NCBI RefSeq assembly: GCF_018860635.1
Contig: NZ_JAHKPT010000010.1
Span: forward strand, 1-64,000
Length of the DNA: 64,000 bases
Direction of reading: 5' to 3'
Source of the DNA: Aliiglaciecola lipolytica
Lineage (GTDB): Bacteria; Pseudomonadota; Gammaproteobacteria; Enterobacterales; Alteromonadaceae
Part shown: piece by piece, positions 1 to 8,401 of the stretch
Layout: every line of letters starts with the position of its first letter
Numbering within the stretch: position 1 is the first letter of the stretch
The notes under the pieces: model-generated
What the model was told of the DNA's origin: nothing
Databases searched by the model: none
What the model saw: the letters and a program-made list of their open reading frames with translations, nothing else
Position numbers and translations under genes: made by a program

Positions 1-14
1 GGAGGCTCATATGT

Positions 15-21
15 GTTAGGC
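15..21 (-). other. First core site (R'') of an attC running out of the window
   Basis: Read on the minus strand this is GCCTAAC, which fits the RYYYAAC consensus that opens an integron attC site. It lies five bases after the stop codon of the cassette gene at 26-634, the usual place for the attC belonging to that gene. The rest of the site lies beyond position 1, so its folding cannot be checked. Confidence 0.6.
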
Positions 22-25
22 AAAA

Positions 26-634
26 TTAACCGTTGTAATTACCTTCAATTTTCCGATAAGGGCTAGCACAAGGTTTTTCAAACTTAAAAAGAGCAGGCTT
101 TACTTTATCCGATTCTATTATCTCGATTACATAACTACAATTTGCTGATGCGAGAAACTCATAGACGGCTTTGTTTGCTCTTTCACCAAGAAATTTACGT
201 AATTGATCTTCAATAGAAATGGTGAACGGCTTGCTTTGTCCTGGCTTAAGAAAAACACCTATGTCTCGTGGAACGGGGGCTATGAATGCACTCTTATCAG
301 ATGAGCCTTTGGGAGTTATATATACTTTAATATCACCAAACCTAGAAGACTTATCACCTGAATTATCTGCATAAACAATAAATTCTGATAAGTTGCGACT
401 TATATCAATAACCCTAGTTTTAGATTCTGTTTTAACTGAACTTGAAACAACGGTAAAAAAGGTGGTTGAAACTGAAAGCAGTGCGACTATGAGGGATAGT
501 GCGACCGAACTAAAATTAAAGTGACGTTTCCAATTTTGATGAGTTCCGCACTCCTTACACAAAGTAGCGCCATTTGGGATTTCACTTTTACACGCACAAC
601 AATTTTTCAATTTTTTAATTGTGTCATCAGTCAT
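26..634 (-). CDS. Integron cassette protein: zinc ribbon plus one membrane segment
   Basis: This is a 202-residue protein of unknown function. Residues 12-30 hold two cysteine pairs (CCAC and CKECG), a typical small zinc ribbon. A hydrophobic stretch follows at about residues 42-65, and the remaining roughly 135 residues look like a soluble domain, probably outside the membrane. A GGAGG ribosome-binding site sits about 6 bases before the ATG. The gene is packed between two integron core sites: the upstream attC ends 15 bases before the start codon and the next one opens 5 bases after the stop, which is classic cassette layout. I do not recognise the C-terminal domain and assign no function. 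It was probably acquired by transfer, given its context. Confidence 0.8.
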   Translation of the reverse strand: MTDDTIKKLKNCCACKSEIPNGATLCKECGTHQNWKRHFNFSSVALSLIVALLSVSTTFFTVVSSSVKTESKTRVIDISRNLSEFIVYADNSGDKSSRFGDIKVYITPKGSSDKSAFIAPVPRDIGVFLKPGQSKPFTISIEDQLRKFLGERANKAVYEFLASANCSYVIEIIESDKVKPALFKFEKPCASPYRKIEGNYNG

Positions 635-648
635 AGCAGCCTCCTTTT

Positions 649-765
649 GCCTAACGCTTCAAATAAGCGGCGCAGGCTTGCTGGCTATACTTGGCGAAGA
701 ATGAGCTCCAGCCAGCGAGTTTGCGTCCGGCGACGAAGGAGCTTACTTGATTTGCTTTGTTAGAC
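649..765 (-). repeat. Integron attC recombination site (117 bases)
   Basis: On the minus strand the site opens with GTCTAAC (765-759, fits RYYYAAC) and closes with GTTAGGC (655-649, fits GTTRRRY). The arms between are imperfectly complementary: TCAAGTAAGC pairs with the complement of TCAAATAAGC near the ends, and CTCGCTGGCT with CTTGCTGGCT further in. Length and layout resemble the long attC sites of Vibrio and other marine gammaproteobacteria. It belongs to the cassette upstream on the minus strand, that is, toward higher coordinates. Recombination activity is inferred from form only. Confidence 0.75.
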
Positions 766-1396
766 GGCGCAATACACATGCTATAAACATCCTTTGTCTG
801 TTGAATAACACTATTACCTAATACAACCACCAGATAATAACCCCTGCAATTACCTTGTTTAAAGATAGCCTGAAACTACTAAACAGTTCAAACAACCTTT
901 AATGACTAACCACTTTGTGTGTTTAAAACCACCTAGAAGAAAAAAGAAATGATGTAGTCATTTCATGTGATTTCAAAACAACTATGCACCTTAAACTAGC
1001 GCCTTCTAACAATATTATTAAGTCGCAAAAGTCCGTGTTTAAACACTGGCTTTTGCCGTATATAAATTTAACCTATTTTAATCACAGAGGGTAACTTATT
1101 ACAACATATAGGTTTTTTCAGATTTCTACTTTTCCCACTGTGAAAGTACGGCAATTACCAGTGATCTTGCATAGTTACGGCTTCGAAGCTAAATCTGTAT
1201 ATAATCACAATAATCGGTGTGGCGGTGACATTGATTTACTAAAAGTTTGAATGTCTGCATATGTCGACTTAGCCGACCAAAGCATACAACTTAAAAGCGA
1301 ATAATACAGTCTATTAGTTGGCAACCTGACTTTACTTTAGGCACAAAACATTCTACTTGTCGTCACCACTACTTCACTCAATTTAGATGTTGAACG
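766..1396. other. Gene-poor stretch beside the cassette
   Basis: I find no convincing gene in these 631 bases. Only very short reading frames of about 25 codons or fewer appear on the minus strand. A 12-base element at 999-1010 matches, in opposite orientation and with one mismatch, the outer end of the attC at 759-770, so the first 245 bases may be a degenerate or gene-less cassette. A strong hairpin lies at 1025-1056. No integron integrase gene is here. Confidence 0.5.
1025..1056. repeat. Strong imperfect hairpin in intergenic DNA
   Basis: GCAAAAG at 1025-1031 pairs with CTTTTGC at 1050-1056, and the centre is the perfect palindrome GTGTTTAAACAC (1035-1046). One mismatch and one wobble separate the two parts. 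There is no T-run directly after it on either strand, so a simple terminator is not obvious. Function is unknown. Confidence 0.5.
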
Positions 1397-1924
1397 CTAA
1401 TCTTCCATAATACCTTTTAAGTTCTCCAAGCCTTGTTGAAGGTCTGGGCCAATTAACGAGTCCATGGCGAGTGCAAAATAGCGGTTAATAGGGTTTAACC
1501 CAACATCACCGGTACCAATCCAAGTGACTAATGTTTGGCCATTGCTTTCTTGAAAGGTTAATTGCCCTTGGGATGTCATATCAAAGGCAGAAAAGTAGAG
1601 TTCATAGGTGACACTTTGGCTTGGCTCTAAAGCAGAAATTGTCATGATACCATCGCCCTCTGACACACTTTGCCAAGAAGATTGCATGCCTATGGATGCA
1701 CTATCGCCTGAAAACTCTACTTGCATATCGGGATCTCGTTGATACCAGACACCCCAATTGCGCCATTGTTTAAGATCCGCCACTTGCGGATAAATGTTAT
1801 CCGCCGAGGCGTTAATTGTAATACTCCGTTGAACTCGATACTCAGATGGCAGAAAGTACCCAAATACAATAAACAGAGTAAGTAGTATTAAAATTGCGAA
1901 TACGATTTTTTTGAGGGCTGCCAT
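1397..1924 (-). CDS. SRPBCC (START/Bet v1-like) family membrane-anchored protein
   Basis: The 175-residue product begins with a hydrophobic anchor at about residues 7-25 and continues with an SRPBCC-type ligand-binding fold. The opening strand reads RSITINASADNIYPQVADL, followed by a W-rich helix (QWRNWGVWYQRDPDM) typical of the polyketide cyclase/dehydrase family. These proteins bind hydrophobic molecules and many have no known reaction. It starts 16 bases after the nucleoside hydrolase gene on the same strand and is probably the third gene of that operon. The substrate cannot be read from sequence. Confidence 0.75.
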   Translation of the reverse strand: MAALKKIVFAILILLTLFIVFGYFLPSEYRVQRSITINASADNIYPQVADLKQWRNWGVWYQRDPDMQVEFSGDSASIGMQSSWQSVSEGDGIMTISALEPSQSVTYELYFSAFDMTSQGQLTFQESNGQTLVTWIGTGDVGLNPINRYFALAMDSLIGPDLQQGLENLKGIMED

Positions 1925-1940
1925 GTGAGGTTCTCCTAGA

Positions 1941-2906
1941 TCAACATCTAAATTGTTTTAATATATAGTTTAGAACAGCATCCTTATCGACATTGAATGC
2001 CACGTCGATATCAAACCCTTGCTCTGGATCTCGGTATGTTTGCCCAGCATTAGGTTCGTTTGTAGCGACATTTAATTTTACAGATTCAAATTCTATTTCA
2101 CCGTTTTGCAGGGCTAATACACTGGTTGCTAATACATCCCACATAAAATAGGTAAATTCATAGCTAGGAATGGTATTGATAGTGGTTGCCCAAAACTGAC
2201 AAGCCAAACTCGATATAGGATAGTTTTTTTGTTCGGCTAACTGCCCCAAAAAATCAATATTAACGGGCAAACAATTAGTGGCATCCAAACCGATGAGTTT
2301 AATCTTTAAACCTGAAGCGAACAGTTTTTGGCTTGCGACAGGATCCCAATAAGCATTCCATTCAGCACTTTTATCGTGGTTGTACATGGCTACATTTCCA
2401 GGTACATCCACCGCTCCCCCCATCCAGATAACGTCTTTAATCTTACTCTTTAATTCAGGCTGTTTTTCAAATGCAGCAACTAAGTTGGTACACGGGCCTG
2501 TCATTAATACACTTACATTTTGCTGATCAGTTAAACATTTGTTGATCAACTCTTCTGCGCTCAGATCCGAAATTTGCTTTTTGTCATAGGGTTGCGCCAA
2601 CATGTCCGGTAGCACGTTACATATTTTGGGTTGCGCGCGCCAGTCCGCCGGAAAGGCATTTTCACCGTGTAATTGCCCTTGACCAACAGGCACATCAGAA
2701 CGATTAAACTTAGATAGGATTTTTAACGTTGATAGCGTGGCATCAGATAAATAACAATCTGCTGGGGTCACTGTTACCGCCAACAAATCGATATGATCCA
2801 TTGTTAATAGCAGCATTAACGATAATAAATCGTCCACTCCTCCATCGTGATCGAATATGACTTTTTGTTTTTCTATGAGGGTATTTTGTTGATTTTGTAA
2901 TGGCAT
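1941..2906 (-). CDS. Nucleoside hydrolase (inosine-uridine preferring family)
   Basis: This family hydrolyses the N-glycosidic bond of ribonucleosides for purine and pyrimidine salvage. The calcium-binding aspartate cluster near the N-terminus is present as DHDGGVDD (about residues 19-26; the usual form is DTDxGxDD). The later block VLMTGPCTNLVAAF (about residues 132-145) and the WMGGAVDVPGN loop also match the family, and 321 residues is the usual length. It lies 12 bases downstream of a GlxA-type regulator and 16 bases upstream of an SRPBCC gene, all on one strand. The regulator may therefore control nucleoside use, which is inference. The preferred base is unknown. Confidence 0.9.
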   Translation of the reverse strand: MPLQNQQNTLIEKQKVIFDHDGGVDDLLSLMLLLTMDHIDLLAVTVTPADCYLSDATLSTLKILSKFNRSDVPVGQGQLHGENAFPADWRAQPKICNVLPDMLAQPYDKKQISDLSAEELINKCLTDQQNVSVLMTGPCTNLVAAFEKQPELKSKIKDVIWMGGAVDVPGNVAMYNHDKSAEWNAYWDPVASQKLFASGLKIKLIGLDATNCLPVNIDFLGQLAEQKNYPISSLACQFWATTINTIPSYEFTYFMWDVLATSVLALQNGEIEFESVKLNVATNEPNAGQTYRDPEQGFDIDVAFNVDKDAVLNYILKQFRC

Positions 2907-2918
2907 TAATTTCTCTTA

Positions 2919-3857
2919 CTAACCTTGATAAAACTGTTGTTGGTACTCGCTTGGGGAAATACCAACAAATTTATGGAAGTTGAATCGTAAAGTAACGGTA
3001 TTATCAAACCCAACTCGAGAAGCAAGTTCATCCATGGATAGACGATCATGCTCCAATAATTCTTTAGCTAATCTGATTCGCTGTTGATTTAACCATTCTT
3101 TTGGCGGCATTCCTACAGACGCTTTAAAATGACGATCAAAGCTGCGACGGGACATATTTGCATGTCGAGCTAAATCATCTACTTTAGAAATAGTATTTAA
3201 CTTTTTAATTGACCACTGTAAGGTTTTCGCAAACTTATGGTGTTTTTGCGGCATCGGAGTTTCAACAAATTGTGCCTGCCCACCAGCTCGATGAGGAGAG
3301 ATAACCAGTCGTCTAGCCACTATATTGGCTACCTCATGTCCATAGTCTTGGCGCACAATTTCTAACGATAAATCTAATCCGGCAGCGCTTCCTGCAGCGC
3401 AGTAGACATTATCTTGCTGGGTATAAAGTACGTTATCCACATACTCCACCATAGGAAATCGTTGTTTAAAAAGTTCAGCATAACGCCAATGAGTGGTGGC
3501 TTTACAATGATTAAGCAAACCCAATTGTGCTGGCAAAAAAGCACCAGAACAAAATGTAATTATGCGTTTATTTAAACTGTGGAATGCTACTATTTGTTCT
3601 GCCAGTGCCAATTTAATTTTGCGGGAATCGGTATCCCAACCAGGAATCAACAAAATGTCGTAATGCAGTAATTCAGTTACTTCGTTGACCTGCATCAACA
3701 ATCCGGTAGAAGAAGTTAGCAGTTTGCCGTCAAAACTTATAACATCGCATTTGTACCATGGCGATATTTCTTGTCTAGGCAAACTAAACACTTCCAGTGC
3801 ACAACCTAATTCAAACACCGGAAAATTGTCGGTGACTAAAATCGCCATATGATGCAT
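2919..3857 (-). CDS. GlxA-type transcriptional regulator (DJ-1/PfpI plus AraC domains)
   Basis: The 312-residue product has an N-terminal DJ-1/PfpI-like domain (about residues 1-175). It retains the nucleophile-elbow cysteine in FCSGAFLPAQ and the conserved ATTHWRYAELF block. A C-terminal AraC-type double helix-turn-helix follows (about residues 215-310), with MSRRSFDRHFKASVGMPPKEWL and a second helix pair ending GISPSEYQQQF. Such regulators sense small metabolites and usually activate neighbouring genes. It is the first gene of a three-gene minus-strand set, upstream of a nucleoside hydrolase. It faces glgC across a 229-base divergent region. Confidence 0.9.
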   Translation of the reverse strand: MHHMAILVTDNFPVFELGCALEVFSLPRQEISPWYKCDVISFDGKLLTSSTGLLMQVNEVTELLHYDILLIPGWDTDSRKIKLALAEQIVAFHSLNKRIITFCSGAFLPAQLGLLNHCKATTHWRYAELFKQRFPMVEYVDNVLYTQQDNVYCAAGSAAGLDLSLEIVRQDYGHEVANIVARRLVISPHRAGGQAQFVETPMPQKHHKFAKTLQWSIKKLNTISKVDDLARHANMSRRSFDRHFKASVGMPPKEWLNQQRIRLAKELLEHDRLSMDELASRVGFDNTVTLRFNFHKFVGISPSEYQQQFYQG

Positions 3858-4014
3858 TTTCGATTCCTATTCGACGCTGCAACAATTAAAACTGGCTTAA
3901 TATTAGCGAATAATATCTATTTTGCCACCCTAAGATTGGGTTAATGAAAATATCTTTAATAAAATTTTAACAAATCAAATTGTTTTTGCCGAAAGTACGT
4001 GCCAAACTCGTTAC

Positions 4015-4050
4015 ATCAAGGTAGCTGTTTGAGCCGTCGTTCGCCTTGAT
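4015..4050. promoter_or_regulatory. Inverted repeat upstream of glgC
   Basis: ATCAAGG at 4015-4021 and CCTTGAT at 4044-4050 form a perfect 7-base inverted repeat about 40 bases before the glgC start codon. It could be an operator or a leader hairpin. With arms this short it may be chance. Confidence 0.25.
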
Positions 4051-4086
4051 CCAACATTATTATAAATTGTTTGAGGAAGTAATTAT

Positions 4087-5349
4087 ATGGAAGGACAGAA
4101 CCCCCGTTATATTAGTAATTTAACTCGTGATACTTATGCTCTAATTTTAGCTGGCGGCCGCGGTTCTAGGTTGCATGAACTGACTACATGGCGAGCCAAA
4201 CCTGCCTTGTATTTTGGTGGTAAATTTCGAATTATCGACTTCCCTCTTTCCAATTGTATTAATTCTGGCATACGCCGAGTTGGAGTGGTTACTCAGTATA
4301 AATCTCACTCATTAATACGCCACCTGGTTAGAGGTTGGGGACACTTTAAAAAAGAACTGGGTGAGTCAGTAGAAATATTGCCAGCATCACAACGTTCTTC
4401 TGATAATTGGTATCAAGGAACTGCAGATGCGGTATTCCAAAATATTGATATTATTCGTAACGAATTACCTAAATATGTAATGGTCTTATCAGGCGATCAT
4501 ATCTATCGCATGGATTATGGTACTTTGCTTGCTCGCCATGCAGAATCTGGTGCAAAAATGACAGTGTGTTGTATGCCAGTTCCTATAGAAGAAGCCGCAG
4601 GTCAGTTTGGTGTTATGTCAGTTGACGAATCAATGCGAATTATAGGTTTTGAAGAAAAGCCAGAAAACCCTACACCTCTTCCAGGTAATCCAGATATGTG
4701 TTTAGCCTCTATGGGTAATTACGTATTTGACACCGAGTTTTTATTCGAGCAACTAAAACGTGATTCCGAAAAATCAGAGTCAGATCGTGACTTTGGTAAA
4801 GACATAATTCCAGACATCATTAAAGATCAACTGGTTTATGCGTATGCCTTTGATGAAGTCGACCAACGTGAAGTGTATTGGCGTGATGTGGGTACACTAG
4901 ATTCATTTTGGAATGCTAATATGGAGTTGGTACAACCTGTACCAGCACTAAATTTGTATGATAAGCGCTGGCCGATATGGACTTATCAAGAGCAACTTCC
5001 TCCCGCTAAATTTGTTTGGGAAGAAGACAACCGCCGTGGTGCTGCAATCAACTCAGTGGTCTCTGGAGGATGCATAATATCCGGTGCAACAGTCCGTAAG
5101 AGCGTCTGTTTCTCCAATGTTCGTGTTCACTCCTATAGTGTTGTTGATGAGTCGGTTATTTTGCCTGATGTGGAAATAAAACGTCATTGTAGAATACGCC
5201 GTGCAATCATTGACAGAGGTTGTATTATTCCTGAAGGAATGGTTATCGGACATAGCCGTCAGGATGACGAAGCACGAGGTTTCCGAGTCACCGAGAAAGG
5301 CGTGACCTTGGTTACTCGAGAAATGCTAGGCTTACCAGTCGGATATTAA
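4087..5349 (+). CDS. glgC: Glucose-1-phosphate adenylyltransferase (ADP-glucose pyrophosphorylase)
   Basis: GlgC makes ADP-glucose from ATP and glucose 1-phosphate, the committed step of bacterial glycogen synthesis. The nucleotidyltransferase signature [13 protein letters not shown] is at about residues 21-33. [25 protein letters not shown], the [10 protein letters not shown] block and the IIGFEEKP glucose-phosphate site all follow. The C-terminal part is the left-handed beta-helix that carries allosteric sites, and 420 residues is the normal length. A GAGG ribosome-binding site precedes the ATG. No glgA, glgB or glgP lies nearby, so the gene is separated from the rest of the pathway here. 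Confidence 0.96.
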   Translation: MEGQNPRYISNLTRDTYALILAGGRGSRLHELTTWRAKPALYFGGKFRIIDFPLSNCINSGIRRVGVVTQYKSHSLIRHLVRGWGHFKKELGESVEILPASQRSSDNWYQGTADAVFQNIDIIRNELPKYVMVLSGDHIYRMDYGTLLARHAESGAKMTVCCMPVPIEEAAGQFGVMSVDESMRIIGFEEKPENPTPLPGNPDMCLASMGNYVFDTEFLFEQLKRDSEKSESDRDFGKDIIPDIIKDQLVYAYAFDEVDQREVYWRDVGTLDSFWNANMELVQPVPALNLYDKRWPIWTYQEQLPPAKFVWEEDNRRGAAINSVVSGGCIISGATVRKSVCFSNVRVHSYSVVDESVILPDVEIKRHCRIRRAIIDRGCIIPEGMVIGHSRQDDEARGFRVTEKGVTLVTREMLGLPVGY

Positions 5350-5362
5350 TCTCACTGCATTT

Positions 5363-5409
5363 AAGTAGTTTGGGTATATTGTTTTGAATACTTGATACTC
5401 AAACTACTT
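5363..5409. repeat. 15-base inverted repeat between convergent genes
   Basis: AAGTAGTTTGGGTAT (5363-5377) and ATACTCAAACTACTT (5395-5409) form a 14-of-15 stem with a 17-base loop. It sits between the ends of glgC and the alpha/beta hydrolase gene and reaches into the last codons of the hydrolase. It may act as a terminator or 3' end stabiliser for both transcripts, though neither side has a clear T-run. Confidence 0.45.
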
Positions 5410-6229
5410 CTTTCATCGACTCCCACTGAGCAATTTTTTGGTTTATCAACTCAGCAACCAAATTTGGTTGCTCAAGGGGAAACATATGCCCCCCTTCTTT
5501 CACTACTAAGTGTTCAAGTTTGTTCTTTTTAATAAAGGGCGCAATTAACCTCTCCTTACACACTTTGGTTTTTTCTCCGGTAATAATCATTGCTGGCAAG
5601 TTTTCAGGTAATTTGTAACGACCCATATTCAATGGAATTGTTCTAAAAATATTCGCTTCAATACGATGATCAAAATCCAATTTAAACGCGTCCGGCGTTT
5701 CTTTAACGGCAGAACTCACGTAATCGGCAATGCATTCTGGATGCATATCTTTAAATAATGCTTTGCCTTTAAAGTAACTCTCAACATCCGTATCTTTAGA
5801 CCAGGTAGTGCATCTATTCATTGCTTGTTTAGCTGGTGATAATCTGTCAGCAAGACCCAATCTACGTACACTTTTAAATAATAGGCTAGTCAAGCCAGTA
5901 ATTAGCGGAGGGTCAAGTAACACCAGTCCTTTAACCAGTTTCGGATGCTGGCAAGCAGTTAAAAATGACACTACTGCACCAAACGAATGGCCAACTAAAT
6001 AACAGGGTTCAGCCTGCTTTTCATGCAAAAATTCGACGAGCTCAGCGACCTGGTTTTGCCAACCAAAATCAACCGGAAAATTGGGATTATGGGCCAATTT
6101 ATCTATCGCAATCACCTGATGTTGGCTACTAAGAGAGTCCAACAAAACACGATAACTTCCAGCGGGAAAGCCATTAGCATGGGCAAAATGTATTTTAGAA
6201 TTCGTTTTCATGTTTATATTAGCTTTCAT
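5399..6229 (-). CDS. Alpha/beta-fold hydrolase
   Basis: This is a soluble alpha/beta hydrolase of 276 residues. The oxyanion loop HANGFPAG is at about residues 17-24. The nucleophile elbow GHSFGA has the catalytic serine near residue 83, and the catalytic histidine lies in GGHMFPLEQP near the C-terminus. The substrate is unknown; the closest general description is an esterase or lipase-like enzyme. A second in-frame ATG six codons later is an alternative start, and neither has a strong ribosome-binding site. It converges on glgC. Confidence 0.85.
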   Translation of the reverse strand: MKANINMKTNSKIHFAHANGFPAGSYRVLLDSLSSQHQVIAIDKLAHNPNFPVDFGWQNQVAELVEFLHEKQAEPCYLVGHSFGAVVSFLTACQHPKLVKGLVLLDPPLITGLTSLLFKSVRRLGLADRLSPAKQAMNRCTTWSKDTDVESYFKGKALFKDMHPECIADYVSSAVKETPDAFKLDFDHRIEANIFRTIPLNMGRYKLPENLPAMIITGEKTKVCKERLIAPFIKKNKLEHLVVKEGGHMFPLEQPNLVAELINQKIAQWESMKEVV

Positions 6230-6411
6230 TTTAATTTAAGTCGAAATTGCCATTTTGTAGACAACTATCATTTCTGTTTTTCACCACTTTATACTAAGAA
6301 CTTAAGGTATCACTTTAAATACCTAAGTATTACTAAGCAGATTTATTTGTGCGCTCCACTGTACCAAACTCAACCCACGTTAAAAAACAAACCAAATTAA
6401 TTGAGGTCAAA

Positions 6412-6711
6412 ATGAAGGCACAAGTAAAACTTCTTTTGTTAACCAGCATTGCAAGTTTAGGTATCACTACTTTTGCAAATGCATCAATTAGCGTTTCTAT
6501 GGAAACGGTTTGTAAACAAGCAAACAATCAGAAATTAGCGGTTAAAGCAACACAATCAACCGCTACGGATAATAGCTTTGCATTATTGTCACAACACTTT
6601 GCTGTGACAACCTGTAATGGCAAACAGCTGCTAGAACCCACAACTTTAGAACAAGTTAAAATATTGTCGTCTAAATCAGTCGACAACCAGCTTGCAAGTT
6701 CAACTGATTAA
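6412..6711 (+). CDS. Small secreted protein (possibly DUF3718-like)
   Basis: The chosen ATG follows a TTGAGGT ribosome-binding sequence and gives 99 residues beginning with a clear signal peptide (MKAQVKLLLLTSIASLGITTFANA), predicted cut after ANA. The mature part has two cysteines about 45 residues apart (VCKQA and TTCNGK), probably disulfide-linked in the periplasm. The C...CNG arrangement recalls the DUF3718 family of small Alteromonadales proteins, but the match is weak and the function is unknown. A rho-independent terminator follows. Confidence 0.7.
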   Translation: MKAQVKLLLLTSIASLGITTFANASISVSMETVCKQANNQKLAVKATQSTATDNSFALLSQHFAVTTCNGKQLLEPTTLEQVKILSSKSVDNQLASSTD

Positions 6712-6790
6712 CCGAATTGGACTATCCAATTTAGAAACTAACCATTTCCTTTGATACTTAGTGGTACTTTCCCATCCCTTGATGGTAATA

Positions 6791-6819
6791 GCCGCTCCTC
6801 CCCGGAGCGGCATTTTTTT
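6791..6819 (+). terminator. Rho-independent terminator
   Basis: GCCGCTCC (6791-6798) and GGAGCGGC (6804-6811) form a perfect 8-base GC-rich stem, followed by a run of seven T at 6813-6819. It ends the small secreted protein transcript. The T-run overlaps the stop codon of the convergent MFS gene. Confidence 0.9.
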
Positions 6820-8143
6820 ATCCGTTTCTTTGCTCGGCATTTTCCCAATCTCTATTGACTCGTCTTGAAGTCCAATAAAATGCCAAAATAGATAAAAGAT
6901 AAGGGACAACTAACCAACTCAGTGCCAACCTTAAGGATTCCACTTCACCATGTGACTCACTCAACATGTTACTAAGAATACCAATAAACGTTGGTCCTCC
7001 GCCTAACGCTATAATATTCAGCACAAAGAAGAATAATGCTGTTGACATTGCCCTTACTCTTACTGGTGCTAATGTTTGCGCTAAGGCAAATGATGGCCCC
7101 AGATATGCTCCACTTGTAAACAGTAATACGGTCAATAAAATGAGTGACAAGATTGGACTGCCAACCTGCAATGCCATAAACAATGCGGGCGTTCCAATCA
7201 GCAACATGCCAGCGGGCACTAAACCGTAAGCTTTTTTACTTTTCTTACCTAATTTATCAACTAATGCTCCACCAAGCCAAACTCCCGCAGCGTAGGCAGT
7301 ACCATTACTGATACCCATAAAAATAAGTAAATTAAAGAAACTGAAATCAGGATGTGCGCGAACAAAAAAATCGATTATCCACGTAGAAATTGCGTAATTG
7401 CCAAAAGACCCAAAAGAAATACCAATACACATCCCCCACCACGAAGGGATAGTGAGCAAGGTTTTAATAGCCTGTTTAAATGGCACAGTCTGCATATCTG
7501 CATTACTGTTATCTCCTCCGCGTACCGGTTCTTTAACCGTAAACTTCAGCAGTAACGCCAATACAACCCCTGGCAAGCCCACACTGATCATAACTAAACG
7601 CCAATCCGCACTTCCCCCTTTGATAAGAAAGGCAGTAGCAAAAAACGCCAACATAACACCAAAAGGAATCCCCAATGAATAGAACGCTAGGGCACCTGCA
7701 CGTTTATCCTTAGGAAATAAATCAGAGATCATAGAGTGTGAAGGAGGACTACCGCCCGCCTCGCCAATCCCAACCCCTATGCGTGCCAATGCAAGTTGAA
7801 AGTAACTGGTTGCAAGACCAGACAATGCGGTAAACCCGCTCCAAAGGGTCAAAGAAATTGCAACTATATTCACTCGGCTATATTTATCGGCCAACCATGC
7901 AATTGGAATCCCGACAAACGTATACAACAAAGCAAAATAAATTCCTTTCAACCAACCTAACTGCGCATCATCTAATCCCAGATCGGCTTTTATCATCGGA
8001 GATAAAATACCGATAATTTGTCTATCGATAAAGTTAAACGCATAAACTAAGGTCAATATGACCAAAACATACATTCTGTATTTGTTGCTGACAGGCTCTT
8101 GCGACGCAACTACGTCAGGACCATTTTTAGCGTTATTCGACAT
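6818..8143 (-). CDS. MFS transporter, Spinster-like subfamily
   Basis: The product is a 441-residue twelve-span major facilitator. The first helix ends with the FNFIDRQIIGILSPMIKADLGL signature region typical of Spinster-like bacterial carriers. The ADKYSR loop between helices 2 and 3 and the RIGVGIGEAGGSPPSHSMI helix also match. The substrate is unknown; relatives are often found near genes for aromatic or lipid catabolism. A thioesterase gene is divergent from it across 258 bases, which may hint at organic or fatty acids, but this is weak inference. The stop codon lies in the T-run of the opposing terminator. Confidence 0.88.
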   Translation of the reverse strand: MSNNAKNGPDVVASQEPVSNKYRMYVLVILTLVYAFNFIDRQIIGILSPMIKADLGLDDAQLGWLKGIYFALLYTFVGIPIAWLADKYSRVNIVAISLTLWSGFTALSGLATSYFQLALARIGVGIGEAGGSPPSHSMISDLFPKDKRAGALAFYSLGIPFGVMLAFFATAFLIKGGSADWRLVMISVGLPGVVLALLLKFTVKEPVRGGDNSNADMQTVPFKQAIKTLLTIPSWWGMCIGISFGSFGNYAISTWIIDFFVRAHPDFSFFNLLIFMGISNGTAYAAGVWLGGALVDKLGKKSKKAYGLVPAGMLLIGTPALFMALQVGSPILSLILLTVLLFTSGAYLGPSFALAQTLAPVRVRAMSTALFFFVLNIIALGGGPTFIGILSNMLSESHGEVESLRLALSWLVVPYLLSILAFYWTSRRVNRDWENAEQRNG

Positions 8144-8401
8144 GTAAACTCCCAGTTATCATTCAAACTGTATTCATACTAATGACCATTCGTTAAAAAT
8201 AACAAGTAAACCTGTTAACTATTTGTAAATAAAATAATTATCATCATAGAGATTGATAGATCAGTTGATTCGCGAGCTTCGAACAAGAGAAACTTTAAAT
8301 CACCTCTGGGTTACATCATGATCGGTAAAATGATTCAAAACCCAACTGGACATCCGACCAGCTTACAGTTATAAAAGCATCTCTTTTAGGGGATCAAATA
8401 T

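Noticed and set aside
521-763. Plus-strand reading frame of 80 codons overlapping the attC and the cassette gene start
   Set aside because: It runs through the attC stem and the opposite strand of a well-supported gene, with no ribosome-binding site. attC palindromes often leave open frames.
766-1000. 25-codon minus-strand frame starting with TTG (hydrophobic end, near 850) as a small cassette gene
   Set aside because: It is too short, with no clear ribosome-binding site at proper spacing, so it cannot be supported.
5053-5253. Minus-strand frame inside glgC
   Set aside because: It is the reverse strand of the GlgC beta-helix repeats, an expected shadow.
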